Part shown: positions 33,832 through 43,284 of the stretch, piece after piece | Numbering within the stretch: the first letter of the stretch is position 1 | How the letters are laid out: every line of letters starts with the position of its first letter | Assembly (NCBI RefSeq): GCF_947498015.1 | Contig: NZ_CANMIR010000009.1 | Coordinates: 81,409 to 145,408 of the forward strand | Direction: 5' to 3' | Source of the DNA: an uncultured Neptuniibacter sp. | GTDB taxonomy: Bacteria; Pseudomonadota; Gammaproteobacteria; Pseudomonadales; Balneatricaceae | Length of the DNA stretch: 64,000 nt | Made by a program: the position numbers and the translations under genes | Notes under the pieces: model-generated | Database searches by the model: none | Seen by the model: only the letters and a program-made list of their open reading frames with translations | Told to the model about the DNA's origin: nothing

Positions 33832-35085
33832 CTACGCGATCTCTTTTTCGCTTTGTGGCATCGGTAACTCAGGGAGGCCTGAGGACACCAGGTTCAGGTT
33901 CTGTTGCAGAAGTTGCTGGGCACGTTCATCATCACCAAGATGTCTGAGTAAACGTGCCAATTCAGCCAGAGCTTCTGCGCTCGGATTCAGCTCCAGGCTC
34001 TGCTCAAAATATTTAACCGCTTGTCCCCAGTGCTGATTTTGCAATGAGAGTCGGCCCATAGTAAGCAGCAGAGCAGGGCTTTCCGGATGTTTTTTCAACC
34101 AACCGCGTGCGGTATCTAACTGTTTCTTGGTATTTTCACCGTTGATTCGGCCATAGAGTGTGACCAGTTGCTCATCCCAGTTACGTTTAATCAGATCCTT
34201 GAGGTTCTGTTCCGCACGGTTTTCAGCACCCAGAGAGACCAGTAACTCTGTGTAGCGTTGTACCAGATTGCTGTCTCGTGTTTGTTCAGAGGGAAGCGCC
34301 TGCCAGGTTTTGCCCAGCTCTTTAAGCCGATCATCGACACTGGTTTCAACAGGGAGGTTGTTGATACTCTCCTCGAGGATCTGTCGATAGCACTGACTAC
34401 TCAGTTCGCTCAGCTCATCCCCTTTGAGTGCCTGATGTTTATCCAACAGGGGAAGCAGTTTGGATAGCGCATGCCAGTCGTTGAGTCGCAGATAGATATC
34501 TTTGAGCAACTTCATGACATAGGTGTTTTTCGGAGCCAAAGTGCGTAAACGTAACAGTGTTGCCAGGCAGGGTTCCAATTGGCCACGGGCCATCTGGATC
34601 TCTGCCTGAGAGATCGCAACAGTTACCTCCGCTTCAGGAGTTGAGTTGCGGGCCTTTTGTAGCAGAGCATCTGTAGCTTGTTCGTTATTTTGTTCATGTG
34701 CGGCACGTGCAGCTGCCAGATAATTGATCAGTGGAAGATCGGACCTTTCTGCAGCCTGAGAGAGTTGCTTCTGTGCCTGAGCCCAGTTGCCTTCGGAAAG
34801 TGAGGCTAGGCCTTTGAGCGTCTTGCGCCGGCTGATAAGCTGGTGACGGCTCTCTTTCCAGGCTTTCAGTCGTGCAGTAGGAAGCTGTGTGCGGGTCAGT
34901 AGATTAACACTCCAGTGTAGCAGGATGAATCCGATAACCAGTGCGACTAGCAGTACCCAGAGGCTTGTTTCAACGGTGGTTTGATTGTAGGCCAGTAGTA
35001 CATAGCCCGGATCTTTAACCATCATCTCACCCACCAGTGCTCCGGTGGTCAGAATGAGTAAAAGTAACAGGAACAGTTTTTTCAT
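33832..35085 (-). CDS. hemY: HemY-family TPR membrane protein
   Basis: A 417-residue protein with two N-terminal membrane helices (about 4-22 and 40-60) and a long helical TPR region facing the cytosol; the last repeats are clearest (WGQAVKYFEQSLELNPSAEALAELARLL). It is part of the gammaproteobacterial hemCDXY operon; its role in late haem synthesis is not well defined and it is not the HemY oxidase of Bacillus. Its start overlaps the hemX stop codon by one base (TGATG). Last gene of the operon, followed by a terminator. Confidence 0.93.
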   Translation of the reverse strand: MKKLFLLLLLILTTGALVGEMMVKDPGYVLLAYNQTTVETSLWVLLVALVIGFILLHWSVNLLTRTQLPTARLKAWKESRHQLISRRKTLKGLASLSEGNWAQAQKQLSQAAERSDLPLINYLAAARAAHEQNNEQATDALLQKARNSTPEAEVTVAISQAEIQMARGQLEPCLATLLRLRTLAPKNTYVMKLLKDIYLRLNDWHALSKLLPLLDKHQALKGDELSELSSQCYRQILEESINNLPVETSVDDRLKELGKTWQALPSEQTRDSNLVQRYTELLVSLGAENRAEQNLKDLIKRNWDEQLVTLYGRINGENTKKQLDTARGWLKKHPESPALLLTMGRLSLQNQHWGQAVKYFEQSLELNPSAEALAELARLLRHLGDDERAQQLLQQNLNLVSSGLPELPMPQSEKEIA

Positions 35086-36332
35086 CAGGATGCTCCTTGT
35101 TCCTTAAGCTTGGCCATCTGAGCCAGGTAGCTCTTCAGGGAGCGTAAAGAGCCTGAAATGTCTGGCATCTCTGCAGTTACGCTGACCTCTTTGAGTTCAC
35201 CGATCCCCTTCAGCAGGCTGAGGGTAGTCCCATCTTTCTGTTCAAAATAGGTTGAGATCCAATTTTGAGCTTTATTCAGGCTGGCATCATATGAGGCTTG
35301 TTTGCGCTGTAGTAGAGCCAGTTGAGCCTGTTCGAGCATCAGATGGAGATTCTGCTGCAGATAATAGGTTTGCTCGGGAGAGAGCAGCGGTTCGATAGGC
35401 TCATCGCGATGTTGGATCACGACCAGCTGGTCCAGCTTATCCATCGCCTTGCCCCATGACGCCTCCAAACCGGCGCTCCAGGATTCGGCGACTACATCCG
35501 GTGTGACCTCTTCGAGAAGTTCCGGTAGTTTTCGCTGTTCCGACAGCGGGATCAATCGGAGGTTGGGGACCTGGTTGTTTAGCGCGCCAAGTTTCAGAAA
35601 GACCCCTTCGGTATCCAGTTCCGGAACAGCTTCGAGCGCGGCGATATCAGCGGCCAGTGCTTTGCGCACCTCGTAGATAGAGACATCATCTGTCTCTTTC
35701 AAAATTTTATCGGCGGACTTTAAAAGCTTAACTGCACCGTCTGCAGTATTTTCCATCAACACTCTCTGATTCGCCAGACGTAACAGATACTCGACTTCAG
35801 CAAGGAGCCAGTCTTTGCGAGAGGTCTGCTGATTAGCGGTGACCTGCTGGATACTTTTTGTCAGGCGTTGCTGTAGCTCATCAATGTTGTTTTTATCGGA
35901 TTGGCTTTGTGCTTGAAGCTGGCCTAGCTTCTGGTTCATGCTCGCAATCGCCTGATCAAGAGAACCGCGGGCTTCGCCTAATGAGGTGCTAACTTGTGCT
36001 TCAATCGCTGCGTTGTTTTGAGCGACGGATGTGGTTTGTTGGAGGGATAGCCAATAAAGGTAACCCGCCGCACCTAAAGCAATAATAGAGATAGGAAGCG
36101 CTAACTTACCTGGCCAGGTTGCCGGCTTTTTAACAGTTGCTTCTGCAGGTTTGTCTACAGGATCACTGACATCAGTTTCCATGGTTTTTTCCGAGACATC
36201 GGGCTCAATAGGCTCTTCTGTTTTTGTCTCTTCTTCCACTGTGCTTGCAGCAGCCTGATCTGCGGCTTCCTGCTCTGCCGGTTGCGATTCAGCTACGTTC
36301 TCTTCCTGTGATGGTTTGTTTTTGTTGCTCAT
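35085..36332 (-). CDS. hemX: HemX-family membrane protein
   Basis: A 415-residue protein with an acidic, Ala/Glu-rich cytosolic start (residues 1-70), one membrane helix (about 76-95, LALPISIIALGAAGYLYWLS), a coiled coil (about 110-165) and a helical periplasmic domain. Such proteins are often labelled uroporphyrin-III C-methyltransferase, but no SAM-binding methylase motifs are present, so that label should not be used. It is co-transcribed with hemC, hemD and hemY; the role is presumed to be in organising haem synthesis. Confidence 0.92.
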   Translation of the reverse strand: MSNKNKPSQEENVAESQPAEQEAADQAAASTVEEETKTEEPIEPDVSEKTMETDVSDPVDKPAEATVKKPATWPGKLALPISIIALGAAGYLYWLSLQQTTSVAQNNAAIEAQVSTSLGEARGSLDQAIASMNQKLGQLQAQSQSDKNNIDELQQRLTKSIQQVTANQQTSRKDWLLAEVEYLLRLANQRVLMENTADGAVKLLKSADKILKETDDVSIYEVRKALAADIAALEAVPELDTEGVFLKLGALNNQVPNLRLIPLSEQRKLPELLEEVTPDVVAESWSAGLEASWGKAMDKLDQLVVIQHRDEPIEPLLSPEQTYYLQQNLHLMLEQAQLALLQRKQASYDASLNKAQNWISTYFEQKDGTTLSLLKGIGELKEVSVTAEMPDISGSLRSLKSYLAQMAKLKEQGAS

Positions 36333-36355
36333 CTGTCGATTTCCGCAAAAGTCAG

Positions 36356-37138
36356 TTACTGCAGCAGGGCTTTGATCATCGATTGATCATCCGGGCCTGC
36401 TGATGTGGTTATTCGGTTGAATCCTGCTTTCAACGCCTCTTGTCTGATTCGCTCGCTGGGCACAACAAGATGGCAGTTTAATAGTGAATCTGTGCTTAAC
36501 TCTTTCCCTTGATCGATAACAAGTTTCATCAGGTTATTCAGTCCGGCTGCACTGCTGATAAGTATTGCATCCAAAGGCTTACTAAAGAGTGTGCCCTCAA
36601 CATCCTGCTGACTATACTCAGGGCAGTGGCGACGATACAGTTCAGCATAGCTAACCTCTGCACCCCGTGCACGCAGTTCTGTTGCTAATTTTTCTCTGCC
36701 CCCTTCGCCGCGCATAATGAGGATCTTTTCCGATTCGACCTGGGCTAATGCAGGGGAGTTGAGCAGTGCTTCTGAATCGTAACCCAGTGGGCTGTGATAG
36801 GCATCTATACCATAGTTGCTCAGTTCAGCGGCGCTCTGTTTTCCTATAGCCAGCCATTGGACACCAAGTGGCAGTTGTGGCCAGTACTGGTCGATCCAGT
36901 CACAGCCGATCCGGACTGCATTCGGGCTGATGAAAATCACATGCTGATAAAGATCCAGATCGATGATCTGCTGCTTTAACGCATGAAAGCCGGAATCCGA
37001 CTCAGAGACGGGCTTTATCTCCAGCAGGGGGAAGGGGATGGCTTCCGCACCAGACGTTTTGAGATCCTGGATCAGATGGGTGGCCTGATGTGCTGGGCGG
37101 GTGACCAGCACTCTCAGGTTGTTACGCGAAGTTCTCAT
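36356..37138 (-). CDS. hemD: Uroporphyrinogen-III synthase
   Basis: Cyclises hydroxymethylbilane to uroporphyrinogen III with inversion of ring D. Sequence is weakly conserved in this family, but VLVTRPAHQA at the start, FISPNAVR (near residue 70), the central GEGGREKLATELRARGAEVSYAELYRR and the late ISSAAGLNNL are typical. 260 residues, close to E. coli HemD (246). It lies 3 bases after hemC and 23 bases before hemX, all in one operon. Confidence 0.93.
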   Translation of the reverse strand: MRTSRNNLRVLVTRPAHQATHLIQDLKTSGAEAIPFPLLEIKPVSESDSGFHALKQQIIDLDLYQHVIFISPNAVRIGCDWIDQYWPQLPLGVQWLAIGKQSAAELSNYGIDAYHSPLGYDSEALLNSPALAQVESEKILIMRGEGGREKLATELRARGAEVSYAELYRRHCPEYSQQDVEGTLFSKPLDAILISSAAGLNNLMKLVIDQGKELSTDSLLNCHLVVPSERIRQEALKAGFNRITTSAGPDDQSMIKALLQ

Positions 37139-37141
37139 GAT

Positions 37142-38077
37142 CTACTGCTGATTATAAACAGCATCCAGTATCTCTTTGGCTCCGGCATCCAGGAGCCGTT
37201 CGGCCAGTTTGATACCGATCTCTTCCGCTTGTGCAGGGCTGCCAGTTTCTTCATCTCTAAGAATCACTGTGCCATCGGGTCTGGCTACAAGCCCGCGTAA
37301 AAAGAGTGCGTTGTTGCTATCGCTGAGTGTGGCGTAACAGGCGATAGGTACCTGGCAGCCGCCCTCCAGACGTCGGTTCATGGCGCGCTCTGCGGTCACT
37401 CTCCAGGCAGTTTCCTGATCGTGGAGCGGTTTCAATAGATCCATAAGTTCCGCATCACTTGTGCGACACTCGATGCCTACAGCGCCCTGCCCACCTGCTG
37501 GGAGGCTGAATTCGACAGGGATTTCTGAGCGGATCCGCTCATCCATTTTCAGGCGAAGTAGGCCTGCTGTGGCCAGGATGATCGCATCATATTCACCGTC
37601 GTCGAGTTTGCGTAAACGCGTATTGACGTTACCCCTCAGCCACTTAATTTTAAGATCCGGACGTTTCTCACGGATCTGAGCTTCTCTACGCAGGGAGGAA
37701 GTACCTACAACGGAGCCCTCTGGTAACTCGTCAATACTGTTGTAGTGATTGGAAACAAAAGCATCGGTCGGTTTTTCTCGTGGGCAGATGACGGCTAAAC
37801 CCAGACCTTCAGGGAACTCCATGGGCACATCTTTCATCGAGTGAACCGCAATATCAGCTTCACCTGCCAGCATCGCTTCTTCAAGTTCTTTGACGAAGAG
37901 CCCTTTGCCTCCAACTTTAGCGAGTGGCGCATCCAGAATTTTATCGCCTTTGGAGGTCATGCCCAGAAGTTCGACCTGAAGACCTGCGTGGTGGCGCTCT
38001 AATTCAGCTTTTACATACTCTGCTTGCCAGAGTGCCAACGGGCTTTTACGCGTAGCAATTCGGATGGTTCGGCTCAT
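37142..38077 (-). CDS. hemC: Porphobilinogen deaminase
   Basis: Polymerises four porphobilinogens to hydroxymethylbilane. The N-terminus [27 protein letters not shown] (the catalytic-aspartate region), [11 protein letters not shown] and the cofactor cysteine in [10 protein letters not shown] are all present. I start at ATG 38077 ([12 protein letters not shown]), giving 311 residues as in E. coli (313); the open frame extends 42 codons further without family likeness. First gene of hemC-hemD-hemX-hemY, divergent from argH. Confidence 0.96.
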   Translation of the reverse strand: MSRTIRIATRKSPLALWQAEYVKAELERHHAGLQVELLGMTSKGDKILDAPLAKVGGKGLFVKELEEAMLAGEADIAVHSMKDVPMEFPEGLGLAVICPREKPTDAFVSNHYNSIDELPEGSVVGTSSLRREAQIREKRPDLKIKWLRGNVNTRLRKLDDGEYDAIILATAGLLRLKMDERIRSEIPVEFSLPAGGQGAVGIECRTSDAELMDLLKPLHDQETAWRVTAERAMNRRLEGGCQVPIACYATLSDSNNALFLRGLVARPDGTVILRDEETGSPAQAEEIGIKLAERLLDAGAKEILDAVYNQQ

Positions 38078-38170
38078 AAAAATCGTCTCAAATACGGCAT
38101 AGTGAATAATTGTTGCCGATTGTAGCAGATTGAGAAGGGCGATATAGACACTACAGGTCAAAGGGCGTGG

Positions 38171-38176
38171 TATAAT
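38171..38176 (+). promoter_or_regulatory. argH promoter -10 element
   Basis: A perfect TATAAT in GGTATAATATCGCGC lies 64 bases before argH. TAGACA at 38145-38150 is a possible but distant -35 (20-base gap). Confidence 0.5.
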
Positions 38177-38240
38177 ATCGCGCAATTTTACAGTAGCAGT
38201 CAAAAGGCTGTGTGAGTCATCGAGTAATTAGAGGTTTCCC

Positions 38241-39635
38241 ATGAGTGATAAAACCAACCAGCAGTGGGGTGGTCGTTTTAATGAGCCAACCGATGCGTTC
38301 GTGGCACGTTTCACCGCATCCGTGGAATTTGATCAGCGTATGTACCTGCAGGACATTCGCGGTTCTATCGCTCATGCCAAAATGCTGACACAGGCGGGCG
38401 TGCTGACTGAACAGGAGCGCGATGACATTATTCGTGGCCTGGGTGAGATTCGGGTTGAGATTGAACGTGGTGAATTCGAATGGTCTGTTGAGCTGGAAGA
38501 TGTGCATATGAACATCGAAGCGGCATTGACCAAAAAAATAGGTATCACTGGGAAGAAACTGCATACCGGTCGTTCCAGAAACGATCAGGTGGCGACTGAT
38601 ATCCGTTTGTACCTGCGTGATGAGATCGACCTGGTTTTGGCTGAAATCACACGTCTGCAGCAGGGGTTGTTAGGGTTGGCCGAGCGTGAAGCGGATACCA
38701 TCATGCCTGGCTTTACCCACCTACAAACTGCGCAGCCGGTCACATTTGGTCATCACCTGCTGGCTTGGTTTGAGATGCTGACGCGCGATTTCGGTCGTTT
38801 TGAAGATTGCCGGGAGCGTACTAACGTGATGCCGCTAGGTGCTGCTGCTTTGGCAGGGACAACCTATCCGATTCAGCGGGATTATACCTGCGAACTCCTT
38901 GAGTTCAGCGCACCTGCAGAGAATTCACTGGACGCCGTATCAGATCGTGATTTTGCGATCGAATTTTGTGCAGCATCCAGTATTCTGCTGATGCACCTGA
39001 CCCGTATGTCCGAAGAGCTTGTGCTGTGGACATCGGCTCAATTTAATTTCATCAATCTGCCAGACCGCTTCTGCACAGGCTCTTCAATTATGCCGCAGAA
39101 GAAAAACCCGGATGTTCCTGAGTTGGTGCGGGGTAAATCCGGCCGGGTTTATGGTCATCTGATGAGCCTGCTCACGTTAATGAAGTCGCAACCTCTGGCT
39201 TATAACAAAGATAATCAGGAAGACAAAGAACCGCTGTTCGATGCGATCGATACAGTGAAAGGCTGTTTGCGGGCGTTTGCTGATATGGTGCCTGCTCTTG
39301 AGTCGAACAAAGAGAGCATGCGTGAAGCAGCACTCCGTGGTTTCTCTACTGCGACTGATCTGGCGGACTATCTGGTTCGCAAAGGGATGCCATTCCGTGA
39401 TGCCCACGAAGTCGTTGGGAAGTCGGTTGCTTATGGAATTGAACAGAATAAGGATCTGGGTGAAATGAGCCTGGAGGAGCTGGCTCAGTTCTCTGATACG
39501 ATTGAGCAGGATGTGTTTGAAGTGCTGACGTTGGAAGGTTCTGTCGCAGCGCGTGACCATATTGGTGGCACCGCTCCTGATCAGGTCCGTGCAGCGGTCA
39601 AACGCGGTCAGGTGAAACTGGATCAGCGGGGATAA
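38241..39635 (+). CDS. argH: Argininosuccinate lyase
   Basis: Final step of arginine synthesis, splitting argininosuccinate into arginine and fumarate. The fumarase-superfamily signature [12 protein letters not shown] with its catalytic serine (near residue 281) is intact, as are [11 protein letters not shown] and the histidine in THLQTAQPV. 464 residues (E. coli 457). GAGGTTTCCC before the ATG is a modest ribosome site. Divergent from hemC, an arrangement also found in pseudomonads. A terminator follows directly. Confidence 0.97.
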   Translation: MSDKTNQQWGGRFNEPTDAFVARFTASVEFDQRMYLQDIRGSIAHAKMLTQAGVLTEQERDDIIRGLGEIRVEIERGEFEWSVELEDVHMNIEAALTKKIGITGKKLHTGRSRNDQVATDIRLYLRDEIDLVLAEITRLQQGLLGLAEREADTIMPGFTHLQTAQPVTFGHHLLAWFEMLTRDFGRFEDCRERTNVMPLGAAALAGTTYPIQRDYTCELLEFSAPAENSLDAVSDRDFAIEFCAASSILLMHLTRMSEELVLWTSAQFNFINLPDRFCTGSSIMPQKKNPDVPELVRGKSGRVYGHLMSLLTLMKSQPLAYNKDNQEDKEPLFDAIDTVKGCLRAFADMVPALESNKESMREAALRGFSTATDLADYLVRKGMPFRDAHEVVGKSVAYGIEQNKDLGEMSLEELAQFSDTIEQDVFEVLTLEGSVAARDHIGGTAPDQVRAAVKRGQVKLDQRG

Positions 39636-39651
39636 CACGCGTCACTATTAG

Positions 39652-39676
39652 AAAACGCGCCTGATGGCGCGTTTTT
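39652..39676. terminator. Bidirectional terminator between argH and the GGDEF gene
   Basis: AAAACGCGCC-TGAT-GGCGCGTTTT followed by TT; the A and T runs on both sides allow it to act on both convergent genes. It touches the stop codon of the cyclase gene. Confidence 0.88.
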
Positions 39677-41283
39677 TATGCCACTATTGAGCGGTTTCTC
39701 CCCTGTTCTTTCGCCATATATAGTGCTTTATCCGCAGCTTGATAGACCGTTTCAAAGCTGTTGCCATGTTCGGGGGAGGTGGCAACTCCTATAGAGATAG
39801 AGCTGCCTTTTGCTCTGGGAAATGCGGCCGCGACCTTCAGTTCATACTGTATTCGAATCCATTCGGCCTTCTGAAAAGCGGTCTCGAGCGGGGTGTTGGG
39901 GAGCAGAATAATAAACTCCTCTCCTCCATAGCGGCAGACCAGATCATTGCTTCTGCACTCCTCCCTCATCAGGGTTGCGAGGAACTGGAGAACTTCATCT
40001 CCTGCCTTATGTCCAAGTTCATCATTCACCCGTTTGAAGTGGTCAACGTCTACCATCAGGAGGCTGGTTGGGCCTCTGGATGGATCGGTAAAACTTAGTT
40101 CCACATGTTCTTCAAGAAAACGGCGGTTAAACAGTCCGGTGAGAGGGTCATGTGTGGCCTGCTGTTGCAGTTTATCTTTTAGAATATTGATCTCTTCAAT
40201 GGTAGCCTGAAGTTGATCATTGGATTCTCGGACTTGGTGTTCGAGCTTCTTCTGCTCCGTGATGTCGGTTGAGATACCGATGTAGCTGTCGATCTCTCCC
40301 TCTTCATTAAACATCGGGATCTTGACCGTCCAGTAATAGAATGTTTTTTCCGGAGTCGCAAATGTTTCGATGCAGTTGACCCGCTTACCTGTATTGAAAA
40401 CCTGCCGGTCAGTGCGGTCGAACTCCTCGCCCTGTTCAGGCCCAAGGAGATCAAAGTTGTCCATCCCTACAATCTCATCGCTTTTGCGTTGAAACAGCTG
40501 TTCTGTCATGCGATTTATATACTGAAACCGGCGTGCCTTATCCTTTATGAAAATGTATGCGCCAACGTTATCCAGAATTGTAGATAGTTGTTTCTCGCTC
40601 GTATGGAGCTGCTGTTGAACTCTTTTCTGTTCGGTAATATCTGTTGATATGCCAAACAGTCCAGTTATCTCACCGGTCTCATTGATCAGCGGTTTTTTGA
40701 CCGAGAGGTAGTGACGGTATTCATTAAACTGAGGGACAAAATTGAGTTCTTCGGTTTCCACCGTATGGCCAGCTTCGATAACCGGGCTGTCTATCTTCTG
40801 AAGTTCCGAGCCGGTCTCTTCGCCAAAGAAATCATTGTCGGTTCCACCGATGACCTCCTCTCGCTCCCTCTCAAACAGCTCGCAGACCTGCTGATTGGCG
40901 TAGGTGTACTGGTACTGATTATCTTTGCAGTAAACATAAGCACCCAGATGGTCAACGATATTAAAGAAGTTATGCAGCGCTTCCTCTGAGGGGATAGCGG
41001 GAGTGATGTTGACCGCAATATATCGTTGGTTAGCGTCATTTATTTCTGAATAACGAGCGGTTAAGTGCTGGTTCTGAAAGGCTACCGCCTGGATCTCAGG
41101 GAGTGTCTCAGAGGTGGCAGACCTGATGATCTCATGCTTCCAGCACTCTGTTTTAGTGAAATCCTCACCTGTGGTTTTAAGTATCACTGAAGCTGCAGGA
41201 TTCAAAAGGATCAGTGTTTGTGTGTCAGGGTCGATAAGAAGGTAGGCTTCAGAGAGTTGCGAAAACAGGTCCGTTATCGTCAT
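39676..41283 (-). CDS. Cytosolic PAS-GGDEF diguanylate cyclase
   Basis: A 535-residue soluble protein with no membrane helix. Three PAS units fill residues 1 to about 345; the last two share near-repeat segments (YANQQVCELFEREREEVIGG and YINRMTEQLFQRKSDEIVGM) and GISTDITEQK endings. A short coiled coil leads to GGDEF, with CRYGGEEF near 450-456 and an inhibitory RSND five residues before it, so it should be an active, feedback-inhibited cyclase. There is no EAL. I start at ATG 41283 because GGAG is well placed upstream; ATG 41295 adds four residues. It lies downstream of gcvR on the same strand. The signal it senses is unknown. Confidence 0.9.
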   Translation of the reverse strand: MTITDLFSQLSEAYLLIDPDTQTLILLNPAASVILKTTGEDFTKTECWKHEIIRSATSETLPEIQAVAFQNQHLTARYSEINDANQRYIAVNITPAIPSEEALHNFFNIVDHLGAYVYCKDNQYQYTYANQQVCELFEREREEVIGGTDNDFFGEETGSELQKIDSPVIEAGHTVETEELNFVPQFNEYRHYLSVKKPLINETGEITGLFGISTDITEQKRVQQQLHTSEKQLSTILDNVGAYIFIKDKARRFQYINRMTEQLFQRKSDEIVGMDNFDLLGPEQGEEFDRTDRQVFNTGKRVNCIETFATPEKTFYYWTVKIPMFNEEGEIDSYIGISTDITEQKKLEHQVRESNDQLQATIEEINILKDKLQQQATHDPLTGLFNRRFLEEHVELSFTDPSRGPTSLLMVDVDHFKRVNDELGHKAGDEVLQFLATLMREECRSNDLVCRYGGEEFIILLPNTPLETAFQKAEWIRIQYELKVAAAFPRAKGSSISIGVATSPEHGNSFETVYQAADKALYMAKEQGRNRSIVA

Positions 41284-41296
41284 AAGTGTCTCCATA

Positions 41297-41324
41297 CCCT
41301 CCCGGATAGTTTTATCCGGAAGGG
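41297..41324. repeat. Stable hairpin before the GGDEF gene start
   Basis: CCCTCCCGGATA-GTTT-TATCCGGAAGGG forms about 11 pairs with one mismatch. On the minus strand it follows gcvR and ends just before the GGAG ribosome site of the cyclase. With no T run it is more likely an mRNA structure that limits translation or marks a processing end. Confidence 0.5.
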
Positions 41325-41352
41325 TGAACTGCGCTTACGGGTGGGGCTTAGG

Positions 41353-41871
41353 TTAGGCGTTCAGACTGATGTCAACCATCAGGTCACTAGCGATCCCCTC
41401 CAGTGATTCCTGCAGTTCGTCCAGATCCAGATCAGCGCTGGCGAGTAACTCTGCTTCAGCTTTGAATAACAGTTCAGCTGACATCGAGCCGGATACCAGT
41501 TCAGTTGACAGGCGCTCAACATTGACATGTCGCTTGGCCAGAGCGCTGGAGATATCACGAACGATGCCTGGTTTATCGTGACCCACAAGCTCTAGCGTGA
41601 AGCTCTGGGTTTTGCCTGAAATCTCCGGGGTGTCAGTGTGTTCGGCCGTAACCTTAAGTCCCTGAGACTCCAGTGCGTTTAAGGCATCGATGAGTGCACT
41701 GGTCTGAGATTCTGGAACTTCGGTAATCATTATCCCAGCAAATTTTCCTGCCAGTCGTGACATGCCTGATTCCAGCCAGTTGCCACCATGTTCAGTTATT
41801 GTCTGCGCAAGCATTTCTACCAATCCTGGTTTATCAGGACCGATGACGGTTAGGACAAGAGATGTCATCAT
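41353..41871 (-). CDS. gcvR: Glycine cleavage system transcriptional repressor
   Basis: A 172-residue protein of two ACT domains (about 4-75 and 88-165): VLTVIGPDKPGLVEMLA and LELVGHDKPGIVRDIS. In E. coli GcvR binds GcvA and blocks activation of gcvTHP until glycine is sensed through the ACT domains. It starts at the first of two adjacent ATG codons. In this genome gcvT-gcvH lie 8 kb away; gcvA is not in the window. The GGDEF gene downstream may be read through from it. Confidence 0.9.
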   Translation of the reverse strand: MMTSLVLTVIGPDKPGLVEMLAQTITEHGGNWLESGMSRLAGKFAGIMITEVPESQTSALIDALNALESQGLKVTAEHTDTPEISGKTQSFTLELVGHDKPGIVRDISSALAKRHVNVERLSTELVSGSMSAELLFKAEAELLASADLDLDELQESLEGIASDLMVDISLNA

Positions 41872-42042
41872 GAGTTAACTCCACTATATGCTTCTTTAGT
41901 GATGATGCTGTAACCTCGGCAAAGGGATCAGACAACCTGACCCGACCGGCCTGCGCGCTTGAACAAAAAGCCTTGTCCTAAAACACCGGTCCAAGATATA
42001 CAGCAGCCTTCATTTACTACTCTACAAAAATACTATAACACT

Positions 42043-42972
42043 ATGTTCGAAATTATCAGTGCCTTATGGCCAGTATTTGCGTTAATTATTTTGGGCTACA
42101 TTGCCCGCCGTACACGCTTTCCCGGTGATGATTTTTGGGTTCAGGCTGAAAAGGCGACTTATTTTATTCTGTTTCCTGTCCTGCTGGTCTCCCGGTTGGC
42201 AACAACCGATATGTCAGCCGTTGAGCTGGATACAATCGGATTAGGTGTTTTACTTCTCGTTTTATCCGGGAGTGCACTGGCATTTCTGATCAGACCTCTG
42301 GCCGGAACCGATGCTGCAGGATTTACATCGCTCTATCAGGGATCGGTGCGTTTTAATGTCTATGTCGGGCTGGCCGCTTCAGCAACCTTATTTGGTGAGC
42401 AGGGTGTGGTGATCGGTGCCGTGATTATGGCGCTGATGATTCCGCTGTTAAATCTCTTATGTGTATTGGTGTTTTCTCTCTTTACGCACAAAACGGGCAA
42501 GCTGAGTTCCGTTTTTCTTGCCGTTATTAAAAATCCGCTGATTCTCAGTAGCCTCTTAGGATTAGGCCTGAATCAATCTGGTCTGGGATTTCCTCTCATG
42601 TTAGAGCCTGTAGCGGATCTACTTGGACGGATGGCTCTGCCTCTTGGATTGCTAGCTGTAGGTGCAGGATTGAGTTTTAAAGTCTTGGTGAAGAGCCGTA
42701 AATCGATACTATGGTCATCGTTCATCAAGCTGATATTGATGCCTTTATCAGCGTTTGTGATCTGTAATCTGTTATCACTGGACCTTACAACGGCCGAAGT
42801 GTTCTGGCTCTATGCTGCACTCCCGACAGCCACATCCTCCTATATTCTGGCCCGTCAGTTAGGTGGTGATGCAGGGATGATGGCTGCCATTGTCACCGGG
42901 CAGACGCTGCTTTCTATGGTATCCATTCCAATGAGCTTGATCTGTATCACTTTTTTGCAAAACTTTATGTAA
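42043..42972 (+). CDS. AEC-family transporter
   Basis: A 309-residue membrane carrier with about ten helices, of the auxin efflux carrier (AEC) family. Typical blocks: IISALWPVFALIILGYIARR at the N-terminus, the KNPLILSSLLGLGLN segment that starts the second half, and the PTATSSYILARQLGGDAGMMA motif near residue 262. Bacterial members export or import small organic acids such as malate; the substrate here is unknown. I start at ATG 42043, since the 28 codons upstream are polar and unlike the family. It is divergent from gcvR. Confidence 0.85.
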   Translation: MFEIISALWPVFALIILGYIARRTRFPGDDFWVQAEKATYFILFPVLLVSRLATTDMSAVELDTIGLGVLLLVLSGSALAFLIRPLAGTDAAGFTSLYQGSVRFNVYVGLAASATLFGEQGVVIGAVIMALMIPLLNLLCVLVFSLFTHKTGKLSSVFLAVIKNPLILSSLLGLGLNQSGLGFPLMLEPVADLLGRMALPLGLLAVGAGLSFKVLVKSRKSILWSSFIKLILMPLSAFVICNLLSLDLTTAEVFWLYAALPTATSSYILARQLGGDAGMMAAIVTGQTLLSMVSIPMSLICITFLQNFM

Positions 42973-43152
42973 AACAGGGAGTAATTCGTGTTATTTGCCT
43001 TTTTTCATTAAAATAAGTACGTAAGTGGTCGATACTTTCATATAGAAGCTTTGTAAATAAGTTGCAAAAAAACTGAAATATGGAAAACTACGCCCCGGAT
43101 ATTAAACGAACATGCGTTTGTTTAAGTGGCGGTATACCCAATAGGCAAAGTA

Positions 43153-43278
43153 ATGAAAAAAGGTCCAGATCTGGTTTTAATCTTAGTTGTGGTGTTCGTG
43201 CTAGGGTCAGTTATGACCGGCGTATCACATTCTGATTTCCAGTTTGCCTCGCTGTTTCAGCAGGTATTCAATAGTTAA
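43153..43278 (+). CDS. Candidate 41-residue membrane miniprotein
   Basis: Small open frame: MKKGPD, then a hydrophobic helix (LVLILVVVFVLGSVMTGV, residues 7-24), then SHSDFQFASLFQQVFNS. The basic start, single helix and amphipathic tail make a credible small membrane protein. A weak AGGCAAAG lies just upstream. It ends seven bases before the stop codon of fau on the other strand and stands apart from the AEC gene (180-base gap). I do not recognise its function. Confidence 0.55.
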   Translation: MKKGPDLVLILVVVFVLGSVMTGVSHSDFQFASLFQQVFNS

Positions 43279-43284
43279 GGCTCC

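Noticed and set aside
35085..36332. Annotation of hemX as uroporphyrin-III C-methyltransferase
   Set aside because: No SAM-binding motifs are present; the protein is a single-span coiled-coil membrane protein.
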